From NCBI RefSeq assembly GCF_028416635.1, contig NZ_CP114013.1:4650001-4714000 (forward strand): DNA of 64,000 bases, in the 5' to 3' direction. The stretch's first letter is position 1; every line of letters begins with the position of its first letter. The position numbers and the translations under genes were made by a program. Of this stretch, positions 23,525 to 32,262 are shown piece after piece. This stretch comes from Baekduia alba (GTDB lineage Bacteria > Actinomycetota > Thermoleophilia > Solirubrobacterales > Solirubrobacteraceae). Below the pieces are notes generated by a model. That model saw only the letters and a list, made by a program, of their open reading frames with translations. It was not told the DNA's origin and searched no databases.

Positions 23525-26265
23525 GCGACCGGGACGCGGTCGGGGGTCGGGGCGGGCTGCGCGCTGCGCCGCCGGCGTCGCGGCCGGCGCGGGCGCGGGA
23601 GCCGCGGGCGCGGGAGGCGGACGTCAGCGGCACGCCAGCGCTCGCCCAGCACGAGCGCCGAGGGCAGCACCAACAACACCCCCAACAACGACACGGTCAG
23701 GTCGACGACCGTCACCGCGCCGAAGTCGCGCAGCATCCGGATATCGCTCAGCGCCAGGACCGCGAAGCCCGCGATCGCCGTGACGCCGGAGGCCAGGACG
23801 GCGGCGCCCGTCGACCTGTAGGTCTTCTCCAGCGCCGCCGCGGGATCGAGCCCGCCGATGCGCTCGGCGCGGTAGCGCTCCGCCAGCAGCACGCTGAACT
23901 CGGTCGAGATCGCGATCACCAGCGCGCCCAACGTCACCGACATGGGGTTCAACGGCACGCGGATCGCGAAGAGCACCAGCGCGCTCCAGCCCGTCGCCAG
24001 CGCGATCGGCACCAGCGGCGTGAGCGACCGCCGCCAGGACCGGAAGGCCACCAACAGCACCGCCCCGACGGCCAGGAGGCCGAGCACCAGGACCAGCAGG
24101 CGCCGCCACGGCGAGGACACCGCGGCGTTGGCGTCGGCCGCCAGCACCGGCAGGCCCGCGAGCTGCGCGTCGACGCCCTTGGGCGGGTGCAGCTCGGAGC
24201 GCATGATGTCCAACACGTCCTTCTGGCGGTCCAGCGCCATCAGCCGGATGCCGAACGCCATCGTCGCCGTCTTGCGGTCAGACGTGATCACGCTCTGGGA
24301 GAAGTACGGCGGCACCGCGTCGAGCAGGTCGTCGACCTGGCTCTGCGAGGTCACCTTGCCGGCGCCGGTCTGGCCGCCGAACAGGTCGGGCAGCGAGAAC
24401 GCCGGGCACAGCTCGGCCTTGCCGCAGCCGCGCTTCTCGGTGTAGCCGAAGCGCTTCATCATCCGCGTCTGGTAGTCCGACATCCAGTTGATGACGGCGG
24501 GCGTCGTCAGCTTGTCGCTCTGCACCAGGACGTCGATCTGGCCGCCGACGCTCGTCGACTTCTGCAGCGCCTGGAGGTCCTGCAGCGCCGGCAGGTCCTG
24601 CGGCACGAGCTTGGTGACGTCGGACTCGACCTTGGTCTGCGTGTCGGCCGCCCAGCCGACCACCGCGATGAGCAGGCCGATCGCCAGGACGCGTCCGGGG
24701 CGCCGCACCGCCGCGCCCAGCGCCCGCCCGCGGACGCCCCGCCCGCGCGCGCTGAGCCAGCGCGACGCGGGGTTGTCGCGCACCAGCTCGCCCGCGCCGC
24801 GCGCCGAGGACCCGAGGATCTCGCCGGCCGCGGCGACCGCGCCCGGCACGCGCGGGCGACGGCCGGCGCCGCCGGCGCGCCCGGTCAGCCCGACCAGCGC
24901 CGCCGTGCCCAGCGTGAGCGCCGTCGCCAGCCCGACGAAGATGCCGGCCACCAGCAGCAGCCCGAAGCCGCGGACCATCGGCACCGGCGAGACGCCGAGC
25001 ACCAGGAAGCCCGCCGCCGTCGCGCAGGCGGCGATCGCCACCGCCGGCGCGCCGACGCGCGCGACCTGGCCGACCGCGCGGACGACCTCCTCGCGCGTCG
25101 CGCGCGGCCCGGAGCGCTCGCCGATCCGCGCCTGCAGCTGGATCGCGTAGTCGACCGCCAGGCCGATCAGCACCGGGACGACCCCCACCGACGCCATCGT
25201 CAGCGACGCGCCGATCAGCGACAGCGCGCCGAACGTGATCGCCACGGCGGCCAAGGCCACCACCAACGGGAGCAGCCGCCGCCGCGCCGGGAAGACGATC
25301 GCCAGGACCAAGGCCATCACCAACACCGCGGCGATCAGCAGCAGCACGATCGAGTCGGTGATCTTGGTCGTCAGGTCCGACAGCACGACGGGCGCGCCGG
25401 TCACGACGTACTGCTCGCCGTTGCGCAGGCGGAAGTCCTTCATCTTGACCGCGTCGCGCACGTTGGCGATCGCGGCCTTGCGCTGCGCATCGGTGAGCCC
25501 CGGCTTCAGCCGGACCTGGATCAGCGACGACCTGGCGTTGGGGAACAGGTAGGCGAAGCGCGCCTTCGGCGTCCCCGCCGCCTTGCCGCCGGCGAAGACG
25601 ATCGAGGAGATGAAGCCCGGGTCGTTGAGCTGCGGCGCCTTCAAGATCCCGTACTTGATCGCTAGCTTCATCGCGTCGGCCACCGACTGCGAGGTCGCGA
25701 CGTCGCGCGCCTCGCCCGCGACCTTCTTGGCGGCGGCCACCGAGTAGCCGCGCCCGCGCGCCAGCTTGTAGGCGTTGTCGTACTGCTTCTGGCCGTCGGT
25801 CTTGATCGCCGACAGCTGCGCGTTGAACTGGTCGCCGATCTGCGTGACCGACTCGTTGAGGAACGTGCCCGGGCCGAAGACGACCTTCGCCGGCTTGGTC
25901 TTGCCCATCCGGCCGCACGCCGAGCTCCAGCCGCCGATCGGCGTCGCGCCCGACGGCACGTTGCCGCCCAGGCAGCCCTCCAGCGCCACGAGCGACTCGA
26001 GGTCGGCCGTCAGCACGAGCTTGGACACGTCGCCGCGGACGAGCACGTAGACCGCGTCCTCGCCGAACAGCTCGTTGTCGCGCTGCGTGGCCTGGTAGGA
26101 CGCCGACGAGCTGCCGACGAGCGTCTTGGACGCCGTCGTCGGTGATAGGCGCAGCGCCAGCGCGGCGCCCGCCAGCGCGAGCACCGTGACAAACAGGCCG
26201 ACCGCCAGCGGGCGGCGGGCGGCCGTACCCATGGCGGCGCCCAGGATGCGCGGCAGCCGACCCAT
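23521..26265 (-). CDS. RND-superfamily (MMPL/HpnN-like) membrane transporter
   Basis: This 914-residue protein has an N-terminal span, a large external loop (~40-300) and a bundle of about five spans, then a second loop and bundle, the two-fold repeat of RND lipid transporters. The first bundle contains GLAVDYAIQLQARIGE and the second VIAISTEFSVLLAERY, corresponding to the GxxxDY-type proton relay; the second repeat lacks the Asp-Tyr. It starts 27 nt after mceF. Such MMPL proteins move lipids, and in mycobacteria some function with Mce systems. Its stop overlaps the redoxin start. Confidence 0.85.
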   Translation of the reverse strand: MGRLPRILGAAMGTAARRPLAVGLFVTVLALAGAALALRLSPTTASKTLVGSSSASYQATQRDNELFGEDAVYVLVRGDVSKLVLTADLESLVALEGCLGGNVPSGATPIGGWSSACGRMGKTKPAKVVFGPGTFLNESVTQIGDQFNAQLSAIKTDGQKQYDNAYKLARGRGYSVAAAKKVAGEARDVATSQSVADAMKLAIKYGILKAPQLNDPGFISSIVFAGGKAAGTPKARFAYLFPNARSSLIQVRLKPGLTDAQRKAAIANVRDAVKMKDFRLRNGEQYVVTGAPVVLSDLTTKITDSIVLLLIAAVLVMALVLAIVFPARRRLLPLVVALAAVAITFGALSLIGASLTMASVGVVPVLIGLAVDYAIQLQARIGERSGPRATREEVVRAVGQVARVGAPAVAIAACATAAGFLVLGVSPVPMVRGFGLLLVAGIFVGLATALTLGTAALVGLTGRAGGAGRRPRVPGAVAAAGEILGSSARGAGELVRDNPASRWLSARGRGVRGRALGAAVRRPGRVLAIGLLIAVVGWAADTQTKVESDVTKLVPQDLPALQDLQALQKSTSVGGQIDVLVQSDKLTTPAVINWMSDYQTRMMKRFGYTEKRGCGKAELCPAFSLPDLFGGQTGAGKVTSQSQVDDLLDAVPPYFSQSVITSDRKTATMAFGIRLMALDRQKDVLDIMRSELHPPKGVDAQLAGLPVLAADANAAVSSPWRRLLVLVLGLLAVGAVLLVAFRSWRRSLTPLVPIALATGWSALVLFAIRVPLNPMSVTLGALVIAISTEFSVLLAERYRAERIGGLDPAAALEKTYRSTGAAVLASGVTAIAGFAVLALSDIRMLRDFGAVTVVDLTVSLLGVLLVLPSALVLGERWRAADVRLPRPRLPRPRRPRRRRRSAQPAPTPDRVPVA

Positions 26266-26292
26266 CAGTCCGCTGAGGCTACCGGCCGGGAC

Positions 26293-27816
26293 CTACGGCT
26301 GCGGCAGTCCGGGCTGGAGGCCCTTGACGTTCGCCGGCACCTGCGGGAAGCGTGTGATCGTCCCGTTGATGTCGAAACGCGCCTGCTGCTTGCACGGCGG
26401 CGCCACGACGTTGCCGCCGTTGAGGGCGAACTTGAGGATGCCGGCCCGCAGCGTGTCGGTGAGCGCGCCGTCGACCGCGGGCCCGAGCGTCGGGTCCTGG
26501 GTGACCGCCTCGCCGCTGCACTGGCGCGTCTCGAACGACACCAGGCCGTCCTTGAGGCTCGACGAGTCGCCCGGGAACGGGTACGGGTTCGTCCGGTTGG
26601 TCGGCAGGCGCTTCGGATACTGCGCGAGCATCTCCGGGTTCAGCGGGTTCGACGTGCGCAGGTAGTGCACGGGCTCGTCGCTGCCGGCCACCGGCGTCGT
26701 CGCCTGCGTCGCCGCCGTCGAGTTGGCGAAGAACGCGGTCAGCTCGCTCTTGTACAGGTTGGCGCCGTCGAGGATCGGGTTGAGCTGCTTGAGCGGCGCG
26801 TCGAAGTTCGCGAGCAGCGGGTGCAGCTGGTCGAGGAACTCAGTCGTCGCGGGCAGGCCCTTCTTGGAGGCCTTGACCAGCGGGTCGATGGCGCGGAAGA
26901 ACGCCTTGAGGTCCGGTGCGAGCTTGGCGAGCTGCACGAACGTCGGGCTCATCTCCTTGGCCGCCGGCTTGAGGTCGGTCACGACCGGGTTGGCGTTGGC
27001 CGAGAACTTCGTCAGCCGCTTGAGCGTCGTCGCCGACTCCTTCTCGAAGGTCGGCAGGGCCTTGAACGCGGCCTGCAGGTCGGCGTCGCGCGCGGCCGTC
27101 GTCGCGAAGACCTGGTTGGAGCTCGTGATCACGCCTGCGAGCTGGCCGTCGCGCTCCGACAGCGCGTCGAAGACCTCACCGGTGTTGCGCACGAGCTGGC
27201 GCACGCCGGCCTTCTGGCTGTTCAGGATCTCCAGGACCTTGGTCGTGTCGGTCGCGAACGGCGCGAGGTTGCCGAGCGCGTCGTTGAGGTCCTGGCCGCG
27301 GCCGGTGATCGAGACGGCCTGGGTCTGGATCCAGTTCTGGAACGCCTTGCGCGTCTCCGGGTCGAATGTGCGCAGGATCTCGTCGAGCTCGACCGTGTCG
27401 GCGACCTGGCCGGTCGCGAGCCGGCCGTTGTCGGGCACCATCTTGCCGTTGGGCGTGCCCGGCGTCAGCTCGACGTAGGTCTCGCCCAGCAGCGTCTTCT
27501 GCCGCAGGATCGCCCTCGCGTTGGCGGGCAGCGGCGCGTACTCGGACTTCAGCTCGATCGTCGCGTCCGAGCGGCCGGTCTGCTTGTTGGTCTTGATGAC
27601 CTTGACCTTGCCGACCGGGACGCCGGAGATCCGGACGTCGGCCTCGCTGGCGAGCTGCGTAGCCTCGCCGAAGGACACCGTGAAGCGGTAGCCCTTGGGC
27701 TTGAGCGGCGTCGGGCCGCCGAAGGCCAGCCACAGGAACAGCAGCAGGCCGAAGCAGGACAGCGCGAAGCCCACCATCACGAGGATCTTGCCGAGGCTGG
27801 GAACCTGCTTGTTCAT
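26293..27816 (-). CDS. mceF: Mce-family lipid transfer protein, position F
   Basis: This 507-residue protein has an N-terminal membrane span (about 12-32), then an MlaD/Mce domain (YRFTVSFGEATQLASEADVRISGVPVGKV) and the long helical Mce region with repeated leucine-rich helices that forms the channel-like tube. Two cysteines lie near the C-terminus (RQCSGE and PPCKQ), besides one in the span. It is the sixth Mce paralogue of the operon and lies 8 nt after the fifth. It is predicted to form part of a hetero-hexameric lipid importer. Letters are assigned by gene order. Confidence 0.87.
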   Translation of the reverse strand: MNKQVPSLGKILVMVGFALSCFGLLLFLWLAFGGPTPLKPKGYRFTVSFGEATQLASEADVRISGVPVGKVKVIKTNKQTGRSDATIELKSEYAPLPANARAILRQKTLLGETYVELTPGTPNGKMVPDNGRLATGQVADTVELDEILRTFDPETRKAFQNWIQTQAVSITGRGQDLNDALGNLAPFATDTTKVLEILNSQKAGVRQLVRNTGEVFDALSERDGQLAGVITSSNQVFATTAARDADLQAAFKALPTFEKESATTLKRLTKFSANANPVVTDLKPAAKEMSPTFVQLAKLAPDLKAFFRAIDPLVKASKKGLPATTEFLDQLHPLLANFDAPLKQLNPILDGANLYKSELTAFFANSTAATQATTPVAGSDEPVHYLRTSNPLNPEMLAQYPKRLPTNRTNPYPFPGDSSSLKDGLVSFETRQCSGEAVTQDPTLGPAVDGALTDTLRAGILKFALNGGNVVAPPCKQQARFDINGTITRFPQVPANVKGLQPGLPQP

Positions 27817-27824
27817 GCTCTAGC

Positions 27825-29174
27825 TCACCCGCCCGGGTTCGTTCCGTTGGCCTGGGTGCTCGAGGCGCAGACCTCGTTCTTGGCCGGCGCGTTCGTCAGC
27901 CCGATGATCGTGCCCAGCTGCGGGTTGACGGTCTTGAGCGTGTCGAGCAGGCCGAGGCCGGAGCAGCTGAAGAACAGCGCGCCGCGGCGGATCGGGCCGT
28001 GGGCATCCTGCGTGCTGAAGAGCGTCGGGCCGATGTGGTTCAACCACGACGTCCAGAACAGGTAGCCCTCGTCGTCGCCGGGCGGGTTGTAGGCCAACGT
28101 GTTCAACAGGTAGTTGGCGGTCTTCAGGACCGACGTGAAGTCCGGCGTCAGCGCCGCGAGGTCGCGCGCCGCCGGCCGCAGGATCTTGACCGTCGGCAGC
28201 GCGTCGCGCGCGAACGGGCGCAGCTGCTTCTGGATGACCGGCGTCGTCGCCTTGAAGAACGGACGCGACTGCTTCAGCGACGGCCCCAGCGCGCGGGCGC
28301 CCGGACGCAGCTTGCCGAGCGTCGGGCCGAGCGTCTTGCCCAGCGCGTCGGCCTTGACGACGGCCTTGTCGGTCTCCTGCAGCGTCGACGGCAGCAGCTG
28401 CAGCGTCTCGCGCAGCTTGGCGTCCTGGTTGGCGAAGGACTTGAAGACGGCGTTGGACGCGTCGACCAGCGAGGACAGCTGCTTGTCCTTGCTGCCGACC
28501 GCCTCCATCAGCGCGTTGAAGTTGTGGACCGAGCGGCGGATGCTGGAGCGACGGACCGCGAGCGCCTTGGTGATCTTCTCGATGTCGCGGTTGGTCGGCT
28601 CGAAGCGGCGGAACGTCGCCGACAGGTTCTTCCCGTTGCCGCCCAGCGCCTGGCCGCCGCCGGCGACCAGCAGCTGCAGGTAGCTGCGCGTGTCGCCGTC
28701 CAGCGCGGCCAGGAACTCGTCCGTGTTGACGTTGGGGAGCGTCTGCGTGATCGGGATGACGTCCGCGGAGTGGTCGATCTCCCCCGCCTTGCGCGTGCCC
28801 GGCGTGAGCTCGACGACCATGTCGTTGAGGCCGGTCTTCGGGCGCAGCAGCGCGGTCGCGTCGTGGTAGACGTGCGCGTACTTGCGGCGGATCTTCATCG
28901 TGATGACCGCGCGGCCGTCCTTGAGCGTGACGTTGGACAGCTCGCCGACGGGCACGCCCGCGATGTTGACCGTCTGACCCTGGCCCGGCGTCACCGACTG
29001 CGCGGTGGCGAACTCGGCCTTGTAGCTGACGAAGTCGGTGCCGACGACCGGGACCCACTTGGGCAGGTAGAAGCGCTGGTGGCCCAGGATGAAGCTGCCG
29101 ACGACGAGCGCGACCAGGAAGATCCCCACCACGGCGAGGAAGTCCCAGCGGTGCTTGCGGATCGCGGACTTCAC
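27825..29174 (-). CDS. mceE: Mce-family lipid transfer protein, position E
   Basis: This 449-residue protein has one N-terminal span (about 11-32), an MlaD domain (YKAEFATAQSVTPGQGQTVNIAGVPVGEL) and the helical Mce region. In mycobacteria this position is often a lipoprotein, but no lipobox Cys is present; the only two cysteines lie near the C-terminus (FSCSGL, NEVCAS). It overlaps the start of its upstream neighbour by 4 nt. NYLLNTLAYNPPGDDEGYLFW is the conserved-looking segment before the tail that recurs in the paralogues. Confidence 0.87.
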   Translation of the reverse strand: MKSAIRKHRWDFLAVVGIFLVALVVGSFILGHQRFYLPKWVPVVGTDFVSYKAEFATAQSVTPGQGQTVNIAGVPVGELSNVTLKDGRAVITMKIRRKYAHVYHDATALLRPKTGLNDMVVELTPGTRKAGEIDHSADVIPITQTLPNVNTDEFLAALDGDTRSYLQLLVAGGGQALGGNGKNLSATFRRFEPTNRDIEKITKALAVRRSSIRRSVHNFNALMEAVGSKDKQLSSLVDASNAVFKSFANQDAKLRETLQLLPSTLQETDKAVVKADALGKTLGPTLGKLRPGARALGPSLKQSRPFFKATTPVIQKQLRPFARDALPTVKILRPAARDLAALTPDFTSVLKTANYLLNTLAYNPPGDDEGYLFWTSWLNHIGPTLFSTQDAHGPIRRGALFFSCSGLGLLDTLKTVNPQLGTIIGLTNAPAKNEVCASSTQANGTNPGG

Positions 29175-30835
29175 TTGCCGCTCCCCTTCCGGAAGGGGTT
29201 GAGCCGGTCGACGAGCTGCGCGGTCAGCGACTGCTTGGAGGACGAGGAGGCCGACAGCGTCGGCGTCGTGGTCGAGGGGACCGTGCCGGCGGGCGTCGTG
29301 ACCGACGGCGTCGTCACGGCGGGCGTCGCCGGCGTCGGGATGGCCTGGCCGCCGCCGTCAGCGCCACCGGTCTTGGCGGCGTTGAGGTCCGGCACCTTCT
29401 GGTCCTTGCACTTGGCCGTGTGGTTGTACGGCTGGCGCTTGCCCGGGAAGGCGGGGCGCGTGCCCAGCGGCAGGTCGTTGACGCGGCCGTACAGCTTCTC
29501 GCCCGAGGCGCCGCCGTACTTGCCGGTGGAGATCGTCTCCGCGCCGCCGCCGACCGCGAAGCGGACGTAGTGGCCGTTGCCGTCGAAGTTCTGGGACTCG
29601 CCGGCGAGGCCGACCATGGCGTACCAGAACTCCTTGTAGTTCTCCTCGTTGGAGGTGAACTGGCCGTCCTCGATCTTGACGTCGCCCGTGGGCAGGATCG
29701 TGTGCGTGATGCACTGCGAGACCAGGTCGGCCTGCGGCAGCGCGGTGAGCGTGCCGTCGACCAGGCGCGCGAGGTCGACCGTCGTCGGGCGCAGCTCCTT
29801 GACCAGGCCGCCCAGCTCCTGCGGCGAGACCAGCTTGGTCGCCTGCGCGATCCACGGCTCGGCCGCGTCGATCGTCGCCGGCGTCTCCTTGACGCCGGGC
29901 AGGATCTCCTTGGCGAACGCGCGGGTGTTCGGGAACGACGCGTTGAGGGCCGTCAGCGCGCTGTCTGTGTGCTCGAGCGTCGGGCCGAGCAGCCCGATCG
30001 ACCGCTTGAGGTTGCCCTGCTCGTCGGCCAGCGCGCCCAAGGTGGTGTTGAAGTTCGTGACGAAGTCCTTGAGCGAGTCCTCGTTGGACGCCAGCGCCCT
30101 GGTGACCTTGCCGGTGTTGAAGACCAGGCCGGACAGGTCGTGCTGCTGCAGGCCGAGGAGCGCGGCGTTGACGATCGACGCGTTCTTGAGCGCGCCCGGC
30201 GCGTACTCGAGCGACTGGTTCAGCGCCTGCGCGCCGGTCTTGCCCTGGACGTCGGGGTCCTGCCCCACGTCGTCGGCGGCCGTCGGCTCGTAGGTCAGCG
30301 CGGTGCCGTAGCCCTCGAGCAGCTGCTTGAGGTCCTCGCGCGTGTCGGACTGCAGCGCGGTGAGCACCTGGTCGAACTGCACCGGCGCGGCGGTCTGCGT
30401 CGACGGGATCGTGTCGCCGTCGGCGATCGTCGGCGCGGCGGGCGTGCCGGGCGAAAGGTCGACGAACTCGTTGCCCTCCAGGAAGATGCGCGGCCGGACC
30501 TTCAGCGTCGCGTCCTTGTGGATCGGCAGGCCGGCCTTGTCGATCTCCATCGTGACGACCGACAGGTTGCCGTCGCCGCCCTTGTAGGCCTGGATCTTCT
30601 TGACCTTGCCGATGTTCACGCCGGCGATGCGCACGGGCGAGTTCGGGCGGATGTTGTTGGAGTTGACGAAGACCGCCTTGACGCGGAAGCCGTGCGTGAA
30701 CGGCACGTGCTTGGCGAAGCCGGCGTACGTGACGATGCCCGCCAGGACGAGCACGAGCAGACCCACCATGAGCGGGTTCGCTCCCCGGCGGTCCTTGCGC
30801 AGGACGCGCTTGCGCTTGTCGGACTTTGAGCTCAT
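29171..30835 (-). CDS. mceD: Mce-family lipid transfer protein, position D
   Basis: This 554-residue protein starts at the ATG at 30835, overlapping the upstream stop. A basic N-terminus (SKSDKRKRVLRKDRR) precedes one span (about 22-41), an MlaD domain (FRVKAVFVNSNNIRPNSPVRIAGVNIGKV) and the helical region. Two cysteines only (SQCITH, AKCKDQ) lie in the C-terminal third. The last ~90 residues are Thr/Pro/Ser-rich and end in SLTAQLVDRLNPFRKGSGK, an amphipathic end that might bind membrane or a partner. Confidence 0.87.
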   Translation of the reverse strand: MSSKSDKRKRVLRKDRRGANPLMVGLLVLVLAGIVTYAGFAKHVPFTHGFRVKAVFVNSNNIRPNSPVRIAGVNIGKVKKIQAYKGGDGNLSVVTMEIDKAGLPIHKDATLKVRPRIFLEGNEFVDLSPGTPAAPTIADGDTIPSTQTAAPVQFDQVLTALQSDTREDLKQLLEGYGTALTYEPTAADDVGQDPDVQGKTGAQALNQSLEYAPGALKNASIVNAALLGLQQHDLSGLVFNTGKVTRALASNEDSLKDFVTNFNTTLGALADEQGNLKRSIGLLGPTLEHTDSALTALNASFPNTRAFAKEILPGVKETPATIDAAEPWIAQATKLVSPQELGGLVKELRPTTVDLARLVDGTLTALPQADLVSQCITHTILPTGDVKIEDGQFTSNEENYKEFWYAMVGLAGESQNFDGNGHYVRFAVGGGAETISTGKYGGASGEKLYGRVNDLPLGTRPAFPGKRQPYNHTAKCKDQKVPDLNAAKTGGADGGGQAIPTPATPAVTTPSVTTPAGTVPSTTTPTLSASSSSKQSLTAQLVDRLNPFRKGSGK

Positions 30836-32262
30836 CAGTTCGTCGGCGTGTCGCTCGAGTACGTGGTCTTCTGCGTGTTGATGCCCTGGTTGCCCGGGTC
30901 GTTGCCGATGACCTGCTTGCCGGCGGCGTAGCTCTCGTTGCCCGCCTCGCACTCCCGCGTCTGACCCGGCGACGCGGTGTTCGGGTACGGGTTGGCGTGC
31001 AGGTAGTTGTCGCGCGCCGGGCCGGCGGCCGGGGCGGACGACGGGCCGCCCTCGTTGTTGGGGCCCTGGGGCGCGGCGACGATCATGAAGCGCTGGCCCG
31101 TGCCGTTGGTGTCGCCCTCGCTGAGCACCGAGGCGGCGTTGCGGAACAGCAGCGTCCAGTAGTTGCAGACCGTCTGGGTCGGCGCGAGCGTCGCCAGCAG
31201 CGGCGCGGCGATCTTGGCCGTGCTGTCGAGGTCCTGGACGCCGAGCGCGACGAGCGGGTCCTCGGCGAAGCGCTGCAGCGCCTCGAAGGTCGGCTTGAGC
31301 TCCTCGTTGAGCTGGACGGACTGCTTGAGCGCCGGGACGCCGACGGTGAACGCGTCGGCCAGGTCGGGCGCGGCGCTCGCCAGCGCCTTGACGCCGGGTC
31401 GCAGCTCCCGGAACAGGTCCTCGCTGTTGGCCAGGAACGGACGCTGCTTGGGCAGCTCGTCGATCGCGGTCTGCTCGGCCGGCGGGCCGCCGCTGATCGA
31501 GTCCTGCAGGTAAGGCCGGGCGATCGCGGCCAGCGCGGTGAAGGTCGTGTCGAGGTTGACGAACAGCGAGGCCTGCTGCTCGGCGACCGGCGCGACGATC
31601 GCCGACGTCCGGCCCAGCGCCTCGGAGAAGCGCGCGAGGCGGGTGCGGTCGTCGGAGAGGTTGGCCATCGCCGGCGCCAGCTGGGTCAGCAGCGGGTTGA
31701 ACGCCTGGATCGCCGCGTGCAGGTCCTGGCCGCGGCCGGCGAGCGCGTTGCCGAAGCCGAGCAGCTGCGCCTGGGCCGCGACGCGCGTCTTCTCGTCGAA
31801 GGTGCTCAGGAACTCGTCGAACTCGACGGGTGCCGGCGTCGCCGCCTTGATCGGGATCGTGGCGCCCTCGTCGAAGCCGTCGGTCGACTTGCCCTTCGTG
31901 ATCTCCACGTACTTCAGGCCCAGCGCGGAGCGCGGGCGGATCAGGATCGTGGAGTCCGTGGGCAGCGGCTTGACCGTCGTCTCCAGCTTCAGGTGCAGCT
32001 GAGCGATGACCTTGCCGTTGGGCAGCGCCTTCGGCGTGATCTTGTCGACGACGCCGACGCGCGTGCCGCCGATCCGGACCTCGTTGCCCTTGACCAGGTT
32101 CGCGGCGCTCGGGACGTCGGCGGTCAGTCCGTAGGTCGGGACGAACGGCAAGCCGTTGTTGGCGTTGTAGGCCAGGAAGACGGCGACGAGGACGACGAGC
32201 GTCGTCGCCGCGCCGATCAGGACGGGGTTGGCCGCGATGGACTGTGATCCGCGCCGTCGCAT
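30835..32262 (-). CDS. mceC: Mce-family lipid transfer protein, position C
   Basis: This 475-residue protein starts at the ATG at 32262, which overlaps the upstream TGA. It has a span at about 14-34, the MlaD domain (YGLTADVPSAANLVKGNEVRIGGTRVGVV) and the helical Mce region (FGNALAGRGQDLHAAIQAFNPLL). Two cysteines only occur, TVCNYW and RECEAG, both toward the C-terminus. The frame is open for 183 codons further upstream, but that stretch is the antisense shadow of mceB. Confidence 0.87.
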   Translation of the reverse strand: MRRRGSQSIAANPVLIGAATTLVVLVAVFLAYNANNGLPFVPTYGLTADVPSAANLVKGNEVRIGGTRVGVVDKITPKALPNGKVIAQLHLKLETTVKPLPTDSTILIRPRSALGLKYVEITKGKSTDGFDEGATIPIKAATPAPVEFDEFLSTFDEKTRVAAQAQLLGFGNALAGRGQDLHAAIQAFNPLLTQLAPAMANLSDDRTRLARFSEALGRTSAIVAPVAEQQASLFVNLDTTFTALAAIARPYLQDSISGGPPAEQTAIDELPKQRPFLANSEDLFRELRPGVKALASAAPDLADAFTVGVPALKQSVQLNEELKPTFEALQRFAEDPLVALGVQDLDSTAKIAAPLLATLAPTQTVCNYWTLLFRNAASVLSEGDTNGTGQRFMIVAAPQGPNNEGGPSSAPAAGPARDNYLHANPYPNTASPGQTRECEAGNESYAAGKQVIGNDPGNQGINTQKTTYSSDTPTN

